Below are positions 15,181-26,859 of a stretch of DNA of 38,554 nucleotides, piece after piece. The stretch comes from Acidithrix ferrooxidans. GTDB taxonomy: Bacteria > Actinomycetota > Acidimicrobiia > Acidimicrobiales > Acidimicrobiaceae. The stretch covers positions 1-38,554 of the forward strand of contig NZ_JXYS01000062.1 of the NCBI RefSeq assembly GCF_000949295.1, read 5' to 3'. How positions within the stretch are numbered: the first letter of the stretch is position 1; each line of letters opens with the position of its first letter. The translations under genes were made by a program, and so were the position numbers. The notes below the pieces were generated by a model that searched no databases, was not told where the DNA came from, and saw nothing but the letters and a program-made list of their open reading frames with translations.

Positions 15181-15277
15181 GAGCCGGATGCGGTAGAAGT
15201 CGCAAGTCTGGTTCGGAGGGCGGACCAGAGAAACCCACCGACGGAAACGTTGGCAGGGCGCTCTGGTTCGACCCTAC
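15181..15277 (+). mobile_element. Group II intron 3' fragment, domains V and VI
   Basis: Bases 15181-15214 form a 34-nt domain V. GAGCCGGA pairs fully with TCTGGTTC (G-T wobbles allowed), then comes a two-base bulge, TGCG/CGCA, and a short loop. The catalytic AGC triad is present at 15182-15184. Domain VI follows: AGGG (15217-15220) pairs with CCCT (15272-15275), CGGACCAGAG (15221-15230) pairs with CTCTGGTTCG (15261-15270), and an inner stem CCGACG/CGTTGG caps it. A15271 is left bulged between two stems, seven bases from a 3' end at ...CCCTAC, exactly where the branch-point adenosine should be. Domains I-IV and the reverse transcriptase are not found, so this is a truncated intron. Confidence 0.82.
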
Positions 15278-16597
15278 CAAAACAAAGCCTGTTGTAGGCT
15301 CCCCCGTCCTTGTTGATCCTAGCGATATTTGTAAGGCACTCGTTGGTTTAAAGGGAGTGAGAATTCTCTACTACTGCAGAAATGGCCCTATGGCTGAGAT
15401 TGCAATTGAACAAGTTGTCTCAAAAGTGACCTGTCCGCTTTGTCTCAATCCGGCACAGGTAAAGGAACGACCCTTTGTCACCTGTATCGATCTTCCTTTT
15501 GGGGGTACCCCTACGAGGATCAAGTGGAAGAAACATCGGATGACTTGTAATCAATCTTCATGCGAGAAGAGAAGTTGGACGCTTGGTGATCACCGTATTG
15601 CAGCTTCACATAGTTTACTTACAACTAGAGCTGCCAAGTGGGCGACAAAGCTGGTGGGTATGGGCCGATGTGTATCTGAGCTAGCAAAAGAACTCAACTG
15701 TGACTGGGGCGTAATAAATCGAGCAGTAACCATCTACAGTAGAGCTCTACTAGAAGCTGATAAGAAGCGAATTGGAAAAACAAGGGCTCTTGGCTTTGAC
15801 GAGACCCTCTTTGTGAGAACTGGTAAATATCGCACGCAGAACTGGTGCACAACTATTTGTGATGTCGCGGAAACCGACAGCTGATCGATATCGTCGAATC
15901 AAGGAGCTTTACCGAAGTAGCAAAATGGGTAAATGAACGTCCAACTCACTTTAGGGAAAGAATTGCCTATGGCACTTTAGACATGTCAAATTCCTATGCT
16001 GCTGTCTTTAGTGTTACCTTACCAAAAGCAACCCAAGTGGTAGATAGATTTCACGTCATCAAGCTTGCCACTAGTGCACTAGATGGAGTACGCAGACGGC
16101 TGCAGCTAGAGAGAACTGGTCACAGAGGTAGAAAAGATGATCCTTTGTATGGATCTCGCAAGCTCCTTGTGATGAAGGGGAAGAACTTAGACGAAAAGAC
16201 CACCAAGCGTCTAGAAACGCTTCTTGAATTGGGAGATCCAAACGCTGAGGTTGCGCTTGCCTACAGAGTAAAAGAAGCATTATCTGACTTTTATGAGTGT
16301 AGGGATATTCACCAGGCACAAAAATACTTAGAAGAGATTGTCGATCGCATATCACTTGTGGCTATGCCACTAGAGCTTCGCAGACTTGGAAAGACTCTCA
16401 AATATTGGTTTAAAAAGATCATGGCCTTTCACGAAGAACGAATGACCAATGGTCCTACCGAAGGACTCAACAACTTGATCAAAAGAGTAAAGCGTGTAGC
16501 TTTTGGCTTTACCAACTTCGAAAATTACCGCATAAGAGCACTACTCTATGGCGGAAAGCCCAACTGGAGAGTACTTGATTCCATCGTGGTGAAATAA
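15278..16597 (+). pseudogene. ISL3-family transposase, start lost and frameshifted
   Basis: Two plus-strand frames make one ISL3-type DDE transposase. The first carries the zinc-finger domain (VTCPLC...RMTCNQSSC), an HTH region and the first catalytic Asp in ALGFDETLFV. It breaks at about 15868, where one base is missing; restoring it reads DVAGNRQLIDIV. The second frame has DMSNSYAAVF (second Asp), VDRFHVIKLA and NGPTEGLNNLIKR (catalytic Glu), ending at TAA 16597. Immediately downstream of the intron there is no ATG, GTG or TTG in frame before the conserved domain. The 5' end has therefore also been lost, apparently where the intron fragment abuts. Not the same element as the one at the right edge. 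Confidence 0.85.
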
Positions 16598-16632
16598 CTA
16601 AGCCACCAATACCCACTTTCATTTACCAAAGA
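16598..16632 (+). mobile_element. Right end of the broken ISL3-family element
   Basis: Just after the transposase stop, the sequence reads ACCCACTTTCATTTACC (16610-16626), ending in CAAAGAC. Its complement begins TCTTTGGTAAATGAAAG, a typical ISL3-type terminal inverted repeat. The matching left repeat is absent, since the left end is replaced by the intron fragment. Confidence 0.5.
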
Positions 16633-17037
16633 CAACAAACAACAAGATGATCATCATGTTAGTAATGCCCTTTGTTTTGGCGTATCTGAGTTGACTAAAT
16701 AGTTCCATACGGTCTCATCCACAGCGCAACTATCGATACGTATCGGATAAAGAAGATCACTTAGGGCTAGATAAAGAGTCTTACCGCGTTGAAATCGAGT
16801 ACCCCACCCCGGCAGAAACGCAAGAGCCGCTTTCATGGTCTGTCGCCCGGTCTAAATAACTGGGGTCACGAGCTTCTACACATTTCATTAAATGTTTTTA
16901 AAGACCCAAAGTTCTTATCGTCCAGGCGTCACTTATCCGTTGGGGGAAGGTTGGAGAACCACATGATGGTTGGGAGAGCCAAATAACACATGGACCCCGC
17001 TAAAAGCTGAAGGGCCAATATATCTCATAGGGATACC
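16633..17037. other. Intergenic region between IS remnant and tRNA-Ala
   Basis: About 400 bases with no gene I can support. A 60-codon minus-strand frame (16836-16654, beginning MKAALAFLPGWG) has no recognised domain. It may be a scrap of a disrupted gene. Confidence 0.3.
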
Positions 17038-17113
17038 TGGTGGAGATGAGGGGACTCGAACCCCTGACCCCCTGCGTGCAAAGCAGGTGCTCTTCCAGCT
17101 GAGCTACATCCCC
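17038..17113 (-). tRNA. tRNA-Ala (TGC anticodon), CCA encoded
   Basis: On the minus strand the acceptor stem GGGGATG/CATCTCC, D arm GCTC-GAGC, anticodon stem-loop CCTGCTTTGCACGCAGG and T arm with GGTTCGAGTCC are all complete. The anticodon is TGC (alanine). The 3' CCA is encoded in the DNA (17038-17040), unlike the neighbouring tRNA-Ile. The Ile-Ala tRNA pair downstream of gyrA is a common actinobacterial arrangement. Confidence 0.97.
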
Positions 17114-17203
17114 AGATTTTCAACAAGAATAAATCTAATTAACCTATCCCTGTTGTTCTTGATTATCTCAAGAGTGACCATCTAGATATCAAAATATATC
17201 TAG

Positions 17204-17277
17204 TGGGGCTAGCTGGACTCGAACCAGCGACCTCAGCATTATCAGTGCTGCGCTCTAACCAACTGAGCTATAGCCCC
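17204..17277 (-). tRNA. tRNA-Ile (GAT anticodon)
   Basis: A complete cloverleaf on the minus strand: acceptor GGGGCTA/TAGCCCC, D arm GCTC-GAGC, anticodon arm CAGCA-CTGATAA-TGCTG with GAT (isoleucine), T arm GCTGG-TTCGAGT-CCAGC. After the discriminator A, no CCA is encoded. It precedes tRNA-Ala by 90 bases and probably shares its transcript. Confidence 0.97.
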
Positions 17278-17312
17278 AAAAAAGTCACATGAACAACTTA
17301 GCAGGTAAATGA

Positions 17313-17744
17313 CTACTTGCTGTCGTCCATGATGCTAATACCTATACCGTTGCCTATTTCAGAGGACAGGTTATAGAGTACCCCGCCGACAAAAGTTACA
17401 ACCGTAGAGATCAAAACCCATACCGCGCCAAAGCTTAGTTGGATAACCATAACCTGTGACAGTGAAACACTGTAATTAGTTGTGCCGAACAACTGATCAA
17501 CCAGGTGATTCAATTTAATAATATATCCGCCTGATGCCATTACCGACCAGATAACGAGCGTTGCCAAACTTCCAACAATAACTAGACCCAGGTAAAAAAA
17601 GAAGGAGACCTTCAAAAGGGAGACTAATGATATTTGCTTAATTTTTATCCGCTGCGTCGGCTTGGGTTGCCGACGCTGCTTTTGCTCTCGCGCGATTATC
17701 TGGGGCCGCGCAGGCCGTTGACGTGTAGCTCTTTCAGTTACCAT
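17313..17744 (-). CDS. DUF3566 membrane protein
   Basis: A 143-aa protein with a basic, Pro/Gln/Arg-rich cytoplasmic N-terminus (residues 1-38) and two transmembrane helices (about 44-72 and 98-128). The short extracellular segment and final GNGIGISIMDD match DUF3566 proteins, represented by M. tuberculosis Rv0007, which lies at the same place between gyrA and the Ile/Ala tRNAs. The function is not known. It is codirectional with gyrA, 65 bp behind its stop. Confidence 0.85.
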   Translation of the reverse strand: MVTERATRQRPARPQIIAREQKQRRQPKPTQRIKIKQISLVSLLKVSFFFYLGLVIVGSLATLVIWSVMASGGYIIKLNHLVDQLFGTTNYSVSLSQVMVIQLSFGAVWVLISTVVTFVGGVLYNLSSEIGNGIGISIMDDSK

Positions 17745-17809
17745 CTCTTTAGGATGTTACCTTTCATACTCTTGGCGCCTCGGTGTTATGTCGGCACTTA
17801 TCCGCCGTC

Positions 17810-20272
17810 TTATTCGGACTCTATCGGTACCACAGGTGTAACCGAACTTACAAACTGAGTCGAATCTAGTTCGATTATCTTAACACCCGTCGCGTCTCTA
17901 CCCTGATCAGCAATTGAAGATACCGTAGTTCGAATTGTCGTACCTCCAGATGCTACTACAATCACCTCATCGTTAGCAGATGTAGCAAAAGCTGCAACAA
18001 GCTCTCCTCGGGCATGTGTCAATCGAATTGCACGGACACCTTGACCACCTCTGGTCTGAACGCTAAATCTCGCCACCTTTGTCCTCTTGGCAAAACCGGC
18101 TCCTGTAACCATTAAAACTTCAGATCGAGTACCGGTTTCAATCGCTGCCACTACAGTATCATCAATTCGAAGACGAATGGCTCTCACCCCAGATGCACTT
18201 CTGCCCACTGGCCTCACATCCGATTCGGCAAACCTTATTCCCATGCCGTGTTTCGTCAAGACCAATATGTCACTATCGGGCGCTACCACCAAGACCTTTA
18301 CCAATTCATCACCATCACGTAGTGCCAAAGCGATCAGACCTTCACGGCGTGACTTATCGTATTCAGCTAACCTAGTCTTTTTGACTAAGCCCATCCTGGT
18401 AAAGAAGACCAGGAATGAATCTGGATAATATGTTTGGGTATCCAAAACAGTTGCAACAGATTCATCAGCATCTAAAGCAAGCAAGTTGACAAGTGCCATC
18501 CCTCGAGCTGTTCTCTCCCGCACACCAAGTTCATGGGTCTTAATTCGATAGACCTTACCTTTGTTGGTAAAGAAGAGAAGATAGCTATGCGAATTGGTAT
18601 GAAGAACCTCAGAGACAACATCTTCGTCTTTGACCTTGGCTCCTTGAACGCCCTTTCCGCCACGGGCCTGGGTTCTAAATGAGTCAGAACTCATGGCTTT
18701 GATATAGCCACTCTTGGTTAAGATTACAACCCGCGGTTCATCTTCGATAAGATCCTCGTCACTAAAGTCACCTGGATCTGTCACAATTTGGGTACGCCTT
18801 GGATTCTTAAATTCATCCCGAACAGAGATCAGTTCGGACTTTACAACCCCATTTACGGCTTCGTCATCGGCTAAAAGACTCTCTAAAAAGGCAATTGTTT
18901 CTCTAAGGGCCAAGATCTCATTTTCAAGTTCAGTGCGACCAAGTCTTGTTAGACGCCCAAGTGTCATATCTAGGATGTGGTTAGCTTGAATTTCACTAAA
19001 AAGAAAGGGCTCGCCCATAAGTCCGCTTCGAGCACTTTGTCGATCGTCTGAAGCCCGAATAAGTGTAATAACTGCATCTAGTTGATCGATACATCGAAGT
19101 AAACCTTCAACGATATGCGCCCTAGCCCTAGCTTTAGCGAGTCGAAACTCACTTCGTCGCCTAACTACCTCAATTTGATGATCTATGTAGGCTCGTAAAG
19201 CTTGAACAAGATTCAAGGTTCTTGGAACACCATCCACGATCGCTAGCAAGTTGACGCTAAATCGCGACTCCATTGGAGTCAACTTGAAGAGATTATTTAA
19301 GACGACATTGGGATTGGCATCTCTTTTTAGGTCGATAACCAGACGGTTGACTCTTCCCGCTGAGTCGTTTTGTACCTCTCGAATTCCTTCGAGTTCACGG
19401 TTGTTAGCGAGTTCCGCTACCTTGCGTTCGATCTGCTCTACCGATGTTTGGTATGGAATTTGAGTTACTACTATGCGATGGCCGCCGGTGCGAGTCTCCT
19501 CGATCTCTGCGAGTGCCCGCATCTTGATTGAACCCCTACCTGTTCGATAAGCATCAATTATTCCTGCGCGTCCCAGAATCTGAGCACCAGTTGGGAAATC
19601 TGGCCCTTTAACGAAGGTCATCAAATTGTCTGGCGTAGCCTCTGGATTATCAATCAGGTAGATCGTTGCGTCAACAACCTCCTCAAGGTTATGAGGAGGA
19701 ATATTGGTGGCCATTCCAACCGCGATACCCTGAGAACCATTGACCAGTAAGTTAGGAAAACGAGCAGGCAAAACAGAGGGCTCTTGCTCGGAACCATCGT
19801 AGTTCGGAATGAAATCTACAGTATCTTCATCGATTCCAGACATCAGCTGAAGAGCTAGCGGAGTCAGTCGGCACTCGGTATATCGAGCTGCTGCTGCACC
19901 AGTATCTGGATCTGGCGATCCAAAGTTACCATGACCATCGATCAACGGATGGCGTAGCGAAAAATCCTGCGCCATTCGAACCAATGCTTCGTAGATAGCC
20001 GAGTCACCATGAGGGTGAAACTTACCCATCACGTCGCCAACTACCTTGGAGCACTTTACATGAGGTCTATCGGGACGTAGCCCCTCTGCAAACATCGAAT
20101 AAAGAATACGACGATGGACGGGCTTTAAACCGTCTCTAGCATCTGGAAGGGCTCGCGATACAATTACCGACATCGAATATTCTAAGAAAGATCTTTCCAT
20201 CTCTTCTTGAATCTCAATCGGCTCCACCGAGCCGATTATTCCGCCATCTGAATCTGACGTTGAAGGACTCAA
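17810..20272 (-). CDS. gyrA: DNA gyrase subunit A
   Basis: An 820-aa DNA breakage-rejoining subunit of gyrase. The catalytic tyrosine is Tyr131 in AARYTECRL. The quinolone-binding helix reads HPHGDSAIYEALVRMAQ, with Ser at the E. coli 83 position and Glu at 87, as in many Gram-positive bacteria. The C-terminal DNA-wrapping pinwheel begins near residue 500 and contains the GyrA box ARGGKGVQG, which marks it as gyrase rather than topoisomerase IV. The TTG start at 20272 has AGGAG seven bases upstream. It follows gyrB by about 100 bp. Confidence 0.98.
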   Translation of the reverse strand: MSPSTSDSDGGIIGSVEPIEIQEEMERSFLEYSMSVIVSRALPDARDGLKPVHRRILYSMFAEGLRPDRPHVKCSKVVGDVMGKFHPHGDSAIYEALVRMAQDFSLRHPLIDGHGNFGSPDPDTGAAAARYTECRLTPLALQLMSGIDEDTVDFIPNYDGSEQEPSVLPARFPNLLVNGSQGIAVGMATNIPPHNLEEVVDATIYLIDNPEATPDNLMTFVKGPDFPTGAQILGRAGIIDAYRTGRGSIKMRALAEIEETRTGGHRIVVTQIPYQTSVEQIERKVAELANNRELEGIREVQNDSAGRVNRLVIDLKRDANPNVVLNNLFKLTPMESRFSVNLLAIVDGVPRTLNLVQALRAYIDHQIEVVRRRSEFRLAKARARAHIVEGLLRCIDQLDAVITLIRASDDRQSARSGLMGEPFLFSEIQANHILDMTLGRLTRLGRTELENEILALRETIAFLESLLADDEAVNGVVKSELISVRDEFKNPRRTQIVTDPGDFSDEDLIEDEPRVVILTKSGYIKAMSSDSFRTQARGGKGVQGAKVKDEDVVSEVLHTNSHSYLLFFTNKGKVYRIKTHELGVRERTARGMALVNLLALDADESVATVLDTQTYYPDSFLVFFTRMGLVKKTRLAEYDKSRREGLIALALRDGDELVKVLVVAPDSDILVLTKHGMGIRFAESDVRPVGRSASGVRAIRLRIDDTVVAAIETGTRSEVLMVTGAGFAKRTKVARFSVQTRGGQGVRAIRLTHARGELVAAFATSANDEVIVVASGGTTIRTTVSSIADQGRDATGVKIIELDSTQFVSSVTPVVPIESE

Positions 20273-20374
20273 CTGATAGCTCCTAACTACAACGACTAAA
20301 AACCTAAGGGATCATTTACCAAAATTGAAAAAGTAATGATCAACCAATTACACCTTCACCAAGATAAGGAGAAG

Positions 20375-22663
<2,289 letters not shown>

Positions 22664-22667
<4 letters not shown>

Positions 22668-23734
22668 AGAAGTGAACCGCTTTCAATTACTAATTTTTGA
22701 TTAACTTTTTCATCGATTTGATGATCAATACTTGTAGTCACAATGGCCTGTGCGCTTTTCGTCCGTTTCAATACCTTTTCAATTCTTTCCTCGTCAAGCT
22801 CTGAAAAGACGTCGTCCAATAATATGATTGGATCTTCACCGATTCGCGATCGCAACAACTCATGGAGCGCCATCTTTAACGAAAAAGCTAACGTTCGCTG
22901 CTCACCTTGAGATGCTTCATATCTAGCATTTAGACCATTGATCCTAAAGATAATGTCGTCACGGTGTGGCCCGACGCTCGTTATTCCTCGCCTAATATCG
23001 TCTCTTCGAGAATCTAACAGATCCGACATTAAGTTCGTACGAACAGAAGGCACATAACTTGTTAGGACCTTCTCACCTTTTCCCGCTATATCAGCATACA
23101 ACTCATTTAGGATGGGCTCGATCCTAGACAGCAGGGAAAGGCGCATTCGAATCAGCCTTTCACCTTCAATTGCTAATGATTCGTCGAATATCTCCAAAGA
23201 ATCATAGCCCACACTACCATCGCCTCGTTGTAGTGATTTGAGGATATGGCTTCGATGCTGAAGTAATCTTTCGTAATTGTCTACGGTCTCGCTCGCTCGC
23301 GGACCCATCAAAATCAAGGAGTCATCGATGAATTCCCGTCGATGAGCAGGAGATCCTGAGACAATCTCAATATCTGAGAGCGTGAAGACTGTGAGCGGAA
23401 TCGCTCTAACTACATCTCTTCGTGGTGTTACATTCCGATTTAACAGGAGCCGATCGGAGCCTCCCCTATTTAGCGAGAGTTCCAAGAGAAGTTCGCGCTG
23501 GTTAGAAAAGATATTTGCCCTTACGATGGAGGATTCACACTCTTTTGTAATCATGGAATCCTTTGGCGCGCCCCTGAATGATCGACCAGTGATCGCATAG
23601 GAAAGAGCCTCGATAATAGAGGACTTTCCCTGACCATTGCGACCAACGATTGCTGTAACGCCCACGGAAGAAGGGGTAATCGTTACCGATCGTACTTTCC
23701 TAAAATCAGTAATCTCTACAAAGCCGACAAACAG
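22664..23734 (-). CDS. recF: Recombination protein RecF, probable CTG start
   Basis: An ABC/SMC-like ATPase that acts with RecO and RecR in gap repair and fork restart. Walker A is GRNGQGKSS and the signature/Walker B region is EDPIILLDDVFSELDEER near the C-terminus. The first ordinary start, GTG 23665, would cut off the conserved N-terminal strand and the DFR motif. The in-frame reading continues upstream as FVGFVEITDFRKVRSVTI before a stop, with no ATG, GTG or TTG. Placing the start at CTG 23734 puts the DFR aspartate at residue 10, as in other RecF proteins, and gives 356 aa. The upstream ribosome site is weak (GGA six bases ahead). ATT 23740 is the other candidate. Confidence 0.9.
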
Positions 23735-23851
23735 CGCAATTCCATTTCACTAAGGGCAAAAAGATCCCTTCAACAAACGTCGATCAACTCTCGGGCAAAA
23801 TAATTCCACAAAGATCAAAAGATCCACTTACGCTGAGAGATGCTGGCCTGC

Positions 23852-24955
23852 CTACTGACGAATTGGCATTAGCAGATAAGTCAAGTCGCTATTGTCTGCG
23901 TTAGCAATTCTAACCGCCTTGTTGGTTGCAACTATTTCAAGAGCGGCATACTCAGATCCAACGGCATCGATTCCTTCATTTAGCAGTTCAGGATCAAAGG
24001 CAAGTGAAATCTCCTCGTCGCCGATGTAAGTTGCCTCGAGCTCTTCAGTGGCAGTTCCAACTTGAGGAATATGAACACTCATAAAGAGGCGTGTCTCCGT
24101 TATGTCGAGTCTCAGGTTAGTCATATCTCGATTTTCGCGAGCCATTCTTCGCAGTCGGCGTAGAGCTTCAACGATCTCACGCTTGGATACGACGAGCCGT
24201 TTTGGATAGCTGGGCTGGATTACCTGTCGATAATCGCGATATCTTTCTTCAATCAATCGAGTTACCAACAAAAAGTCACCAATCTCGAAGGCGGCTTCTT
24301 TATCACCCACAGATACACGAAGCTCTTCTTTTTGAGATCTAAGAGCTAGTAGTTTCTCAAGTTCGGTCAGCGAGCGAGCTGGCACAATAACTTCCGAATC
24401 GCTCTCGAGCAGATTCACTCCTCGAAGGTCTCGTATCGCCATACGTACTCCGTCTGTCGCAACCAAACGAAGGCCGCCATCGATGGCTGCAAATAAAACT
24501 CCCGTGTAGACAAAATCTCGAGCATCACCTTTAGCTGAAGCTCTAATCACCTGGGCCAAAGCTTCCTTTAGTTCGCCAGCATCTACGGTCACTGGAGCGA
24601 CAGTCTCGTCTCTTAGATACGGTGGATTGAAGTCGGCCACGAGATTTACTGACATCTTGGCTCGTTGTGAACGCATGGTCAGTGCCATATCGTCAACATC
24701 AATTTCCACTATGCCTTCCCCAAGAGATTTAATTAGGTCGCTGGTCAGTGGAGTCGGAATAACACAACTTCCATCTTCGTGACCCAATACTTCAATTCTT
24801 ACCTCAATTAAAATATCGGTTTCATGGGCGTAAATTACCAGATTGTCACCTGTTAAGTCTAAATGAACGCCATTTCCAAAAGATCGGCTCTCAAGTGCTC
24901 TGGATGCTATGCCGATACTTTCTGATAAGAGGTCTCTCTCGCAACTAAAACGCAA
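23852..24955 (-). CDS. dnaN: DNA polymerase III sliding clamp (beta)
   Basis: A 367-aa beta clamp, of usual length, made of three repeated domains. Landmarks are MRFSCERDLLSESIGIASRAL at the start, FVYTGVLFAAIDGGLRLVAT in the second domain, and the C-terminal YLLMPIR segment that contributes to the client-binding pocket. The start is TTG 24955, preceded by AAGGAG at seven-base spacing. It encircles DNA and holds polymerase III. It lies directly downstream of oriC, in the order dnaA-oriC-dnaN-recF. Confidence 0.97.
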   Translation of the reverse strand: MRFSCERDLLSESIGIASRALESRSFGNGVHLDLTGDNLVIYAHETDILIEVRIEVLGHEDGSCVIPTPLTSDLIKSLGEGIVEIDVDDMALTMRSQRAKMSVNLVADFNPPYLRDETVAPVTVDAGELKEALAQVIRASAKGDARDFVYTGVLFAAIDGGLRLVATDGVRMAIRDLRGVNLLESDSEVIVPARSLTELEKLLALRSQKEELRVSVGDKEAAFEIGDFLLVTRLIEERYRDYRQVIQPSYPKRLVVSKREIVEALRRLRRMARENRDMTNLRLDITETRLFMSVHIPQVGTATEELEATYIGDEEISLAFDPELLNEGIDAVGSEYAALEIVATNKAVRIANADNSDLTYLLMPIRQ

Positions 24956-25190
24956 CTAATAACTCCTTGAATTAAATTTAAATGATAACTGTAGTAATAG
25001 GGGCTGTGGACTGTGGATATCTAGCCATTGTTCCAGCTTGTGGTATATAACTTATCGGACTTTTTTCCACAGGGTTAGTCGAGGCTGTGCATGGTGTTTT
25101 TGCAGTTTCAAAAGATTGCTTACTTTTCATCTTGTTTTCAACATTCGTTTACCAATTATTCACAACTTATCCACAGGGTTATTCACAGCT
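24956..25190. other. Chromosomal replication origin oriC with DnaA boxes
   Basis: The dnaA-dnaN intergenic region. DnaA boxes on the plus strand: TTATCCACA at 25167-25175 (consensus), TTATTCACA at 25156-25164 and 25179-25187, TTTTCCACA at 25063-25071. TGTGGATAT at 25012-25020 is an inverted box with one mismatch. The spacing of three boxes at 11-12 bp next to the dnaA end suggests helically phased DnaA binding. An A/T-rich run at 24968-24990, on the dnaN side, is a candidate unwinding element. The gene context (dnaA, dnaN, gyrase, parAB) supports the origin assignment. Confidence 0.88.
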
Positions 25191-26598
25191 GTTGACTTCT
25201 TATCTTAGATAGCAGAGCTGTGACGCGGTTATAGGTCTCTCTATCTTCGCTCATCTTGGATTCCACCTTGTTGACTGCGTGCATGACTGTGGTGTGATCT
25301 CGGTTGCCAAACTCTTTTCCAATTGCAGGGAAGCTCAGTGTTGTGAGCTCTCTAAAGACATACATAGCGACTTGGCGCGCCTCGACAAGCGGTCTCTTTC
25401 TTGATGAACCTTGGATCTCTAGAGGTGAGAGGCCATAGTAGGACGATATCGTCTCAATTATCTCCTGTGGAGTGATTGTCTTTGGAGTTGAGCCGTCAAC
25501 TAAGTCCACTAAAAGCTCTCTGGCCAATGGAACTGTAATTTCGAGGTTATTTAGCGATGCGAAGGCGGAGACTCGAATAAGTGCCCCCTCTAGCTCTCTA
25601 ATATTGTCCGAGATAGCCTGTGCTATAAACTCCAGTACGTCAAAAGGTACAGGATTTGGCATTAGCTCGGACTTTTTCCGAAGAATGGCCAGACGTGTTT
25701 CAACCTCTGGTGGCTGCACATCTGTTATCAGTCCAGACATGAAGCGACTTCGAAGTCGTTCTTCTAGGGTTGCAATAGCCTTTGGTGGGCGATCCGATGT
25801 GATGACCATCTGTTTTCCGGCTGAATGTAGATGGTTGAAGGTGTGGAAGAACTCCTCTTGGAGAGATTCTCGGCTCTCGAGAAACTGGATATCATCGATC
25901 AGCAGTACGTCGCATTCGCGATAGCGACGTTTGAAGGCCGTAGTGGTGTTTTTTCTAATTGCATCTACAAATTCATTTAGGAATGTTTCAGTGGAAACGT
26001 ACCTAACAGTAAGGGCGGGATAGTTCTCAAGGGAGTAATTTCCAATCGCATTGAGGAGGTGAGTCTTTCCAAGACCTGCTTTTCCATGGATGAAAAGGGG
26101 GTTGTAGCTCCTTGATGGAGTTTCAGCCACCGATAATGCAGCTGCATGGGCAAAGCGGTTGGAGCTACCGATGACAAATGCTTCAAAGGTGTGGGAGGGG
26201 TTGATAAGGCCACGAGACGTTTCGTTGGCTTTAGCAATTTTGGAATCTTTTGCGGAAAAGCCCCCCGAAGTGTTAGTCGGCTCAAAGAGAGGTGAAAGGG
26301 TATTTGAGCGAGTTGATCCAGAGGATCGTGGCGCTTCCACCTCTTCGATGTGTTTTTCTGCGCGAATAGTTACGTTTGCATTTGAGATGCCTATCGCCTC
26401 GAGTGCTTGTGTAATCGTCGTGAGATGACGTTCTTCGATTCGAGATTTTGCTATCGTCGATTGAACTACAAGCGTAAGAGATTCGCTTTCATCGTCGATT
26501 GGGATAATTGTCTCAAAGAGGGCATACCACGAGGACTCACTAATACGTTCGAGAATGTGTGGGCGACATAGTCTCCATATTTCATCAGCGTCGCGCAT
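25183..26598 (-). CDS. dnaA: Chromosomal replication initiator DnaA
   Basis: A 471-aa AAA+ initiator that binds the boxes in oriC and melts the origin. Domain I occupies residues 1-90 and a polar linker 90-135. The AAA+ core has Walker A HGKAGLGKTH (171-180) and Walker B DVLLIDDIQFL (about 231-241). The DNA-binding domain carries the DnaA signature NRDHTTVMHAVNKVE near 428-442. ATG 26598 has GAGGAA about seven bases upstream. It points away from rpmH, with a 261-bp A/T-rich divergent promoter region between them. The last DnaA box overlaps its stop codon. Confidence 0.98.
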   Translation of the reverse strand: MRDADEIWRLCRPHILERISESSWYALFETIIPIDDESESLTLVVQSTIAKSRIEERHLTTITQALEAIGISNANVTIRAEKHIEEVEAPRSSGSTRSNTLSPLFEPTNTSGGFSAKDSKIAKANETSRGLINPSHTFEAFVIGSSNRFAHAAALSVAETPSRSYNPLFIHGKAGLGKTHLLNAIGNYSLENYPALTVRYVSTETFLNEFVDAIRKNTTTAFKRRYRECDVLLIDDIQFLESRESLQEEFFHTFNHLHSAGKQMVITSDRPPKAIATLEERLRSRFMSGLITDVQPPEVETRLAILRKKSELMPNPVPFDVLEFIAQAISDNIRELEGALIRVSAFASLNNLEITVPLARELLVDLVDGSTPKTITPQEIIETISSYYGLSPLEIQGSSRKRPLVEARQVAMYVFRELTTLSFPAIGKEFGNRDHTTVMHAVNKVESKMSEDRETYNRVTALLSKIRSQQL

Positions 26599-26859
26599 CG
26601 TGTCTTCCTCGTATTCGGTTTTTTGTTTTGTTTGTCTTTAGGGTATAAAAGTTGAGTTACCAATGTGAGATGGTGACTATGATTCTAGATAATTCGAAGT
26701 ATGTAATTCTCCATCGATTCGCTATGAATTTGCTCTTGTGACCATCTTGTATGAGATGGCGGTTCGACCATGGGCTAGATAAGGCTATTATGGAATTTTG
26801 TTCATAAAGCGCTAATGCGCGATTCAATTCGAATTTTATGAGATTTTGGAGTAGTAACG

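Noticed and set aside
16654-16836. 60-codon minus-strand frame beginning MKAALAFLPGWG
   Set aside because: No recognisable family and no ribosome site; noted only as possible debris.
20000-20022. Glu at the E. coli GyrA 87 position as a possible quinolone-resistance change
   Set aside because: Glu is the normal residue there in many Gram-positive gyrases, and the neighbouring Ser is retained.
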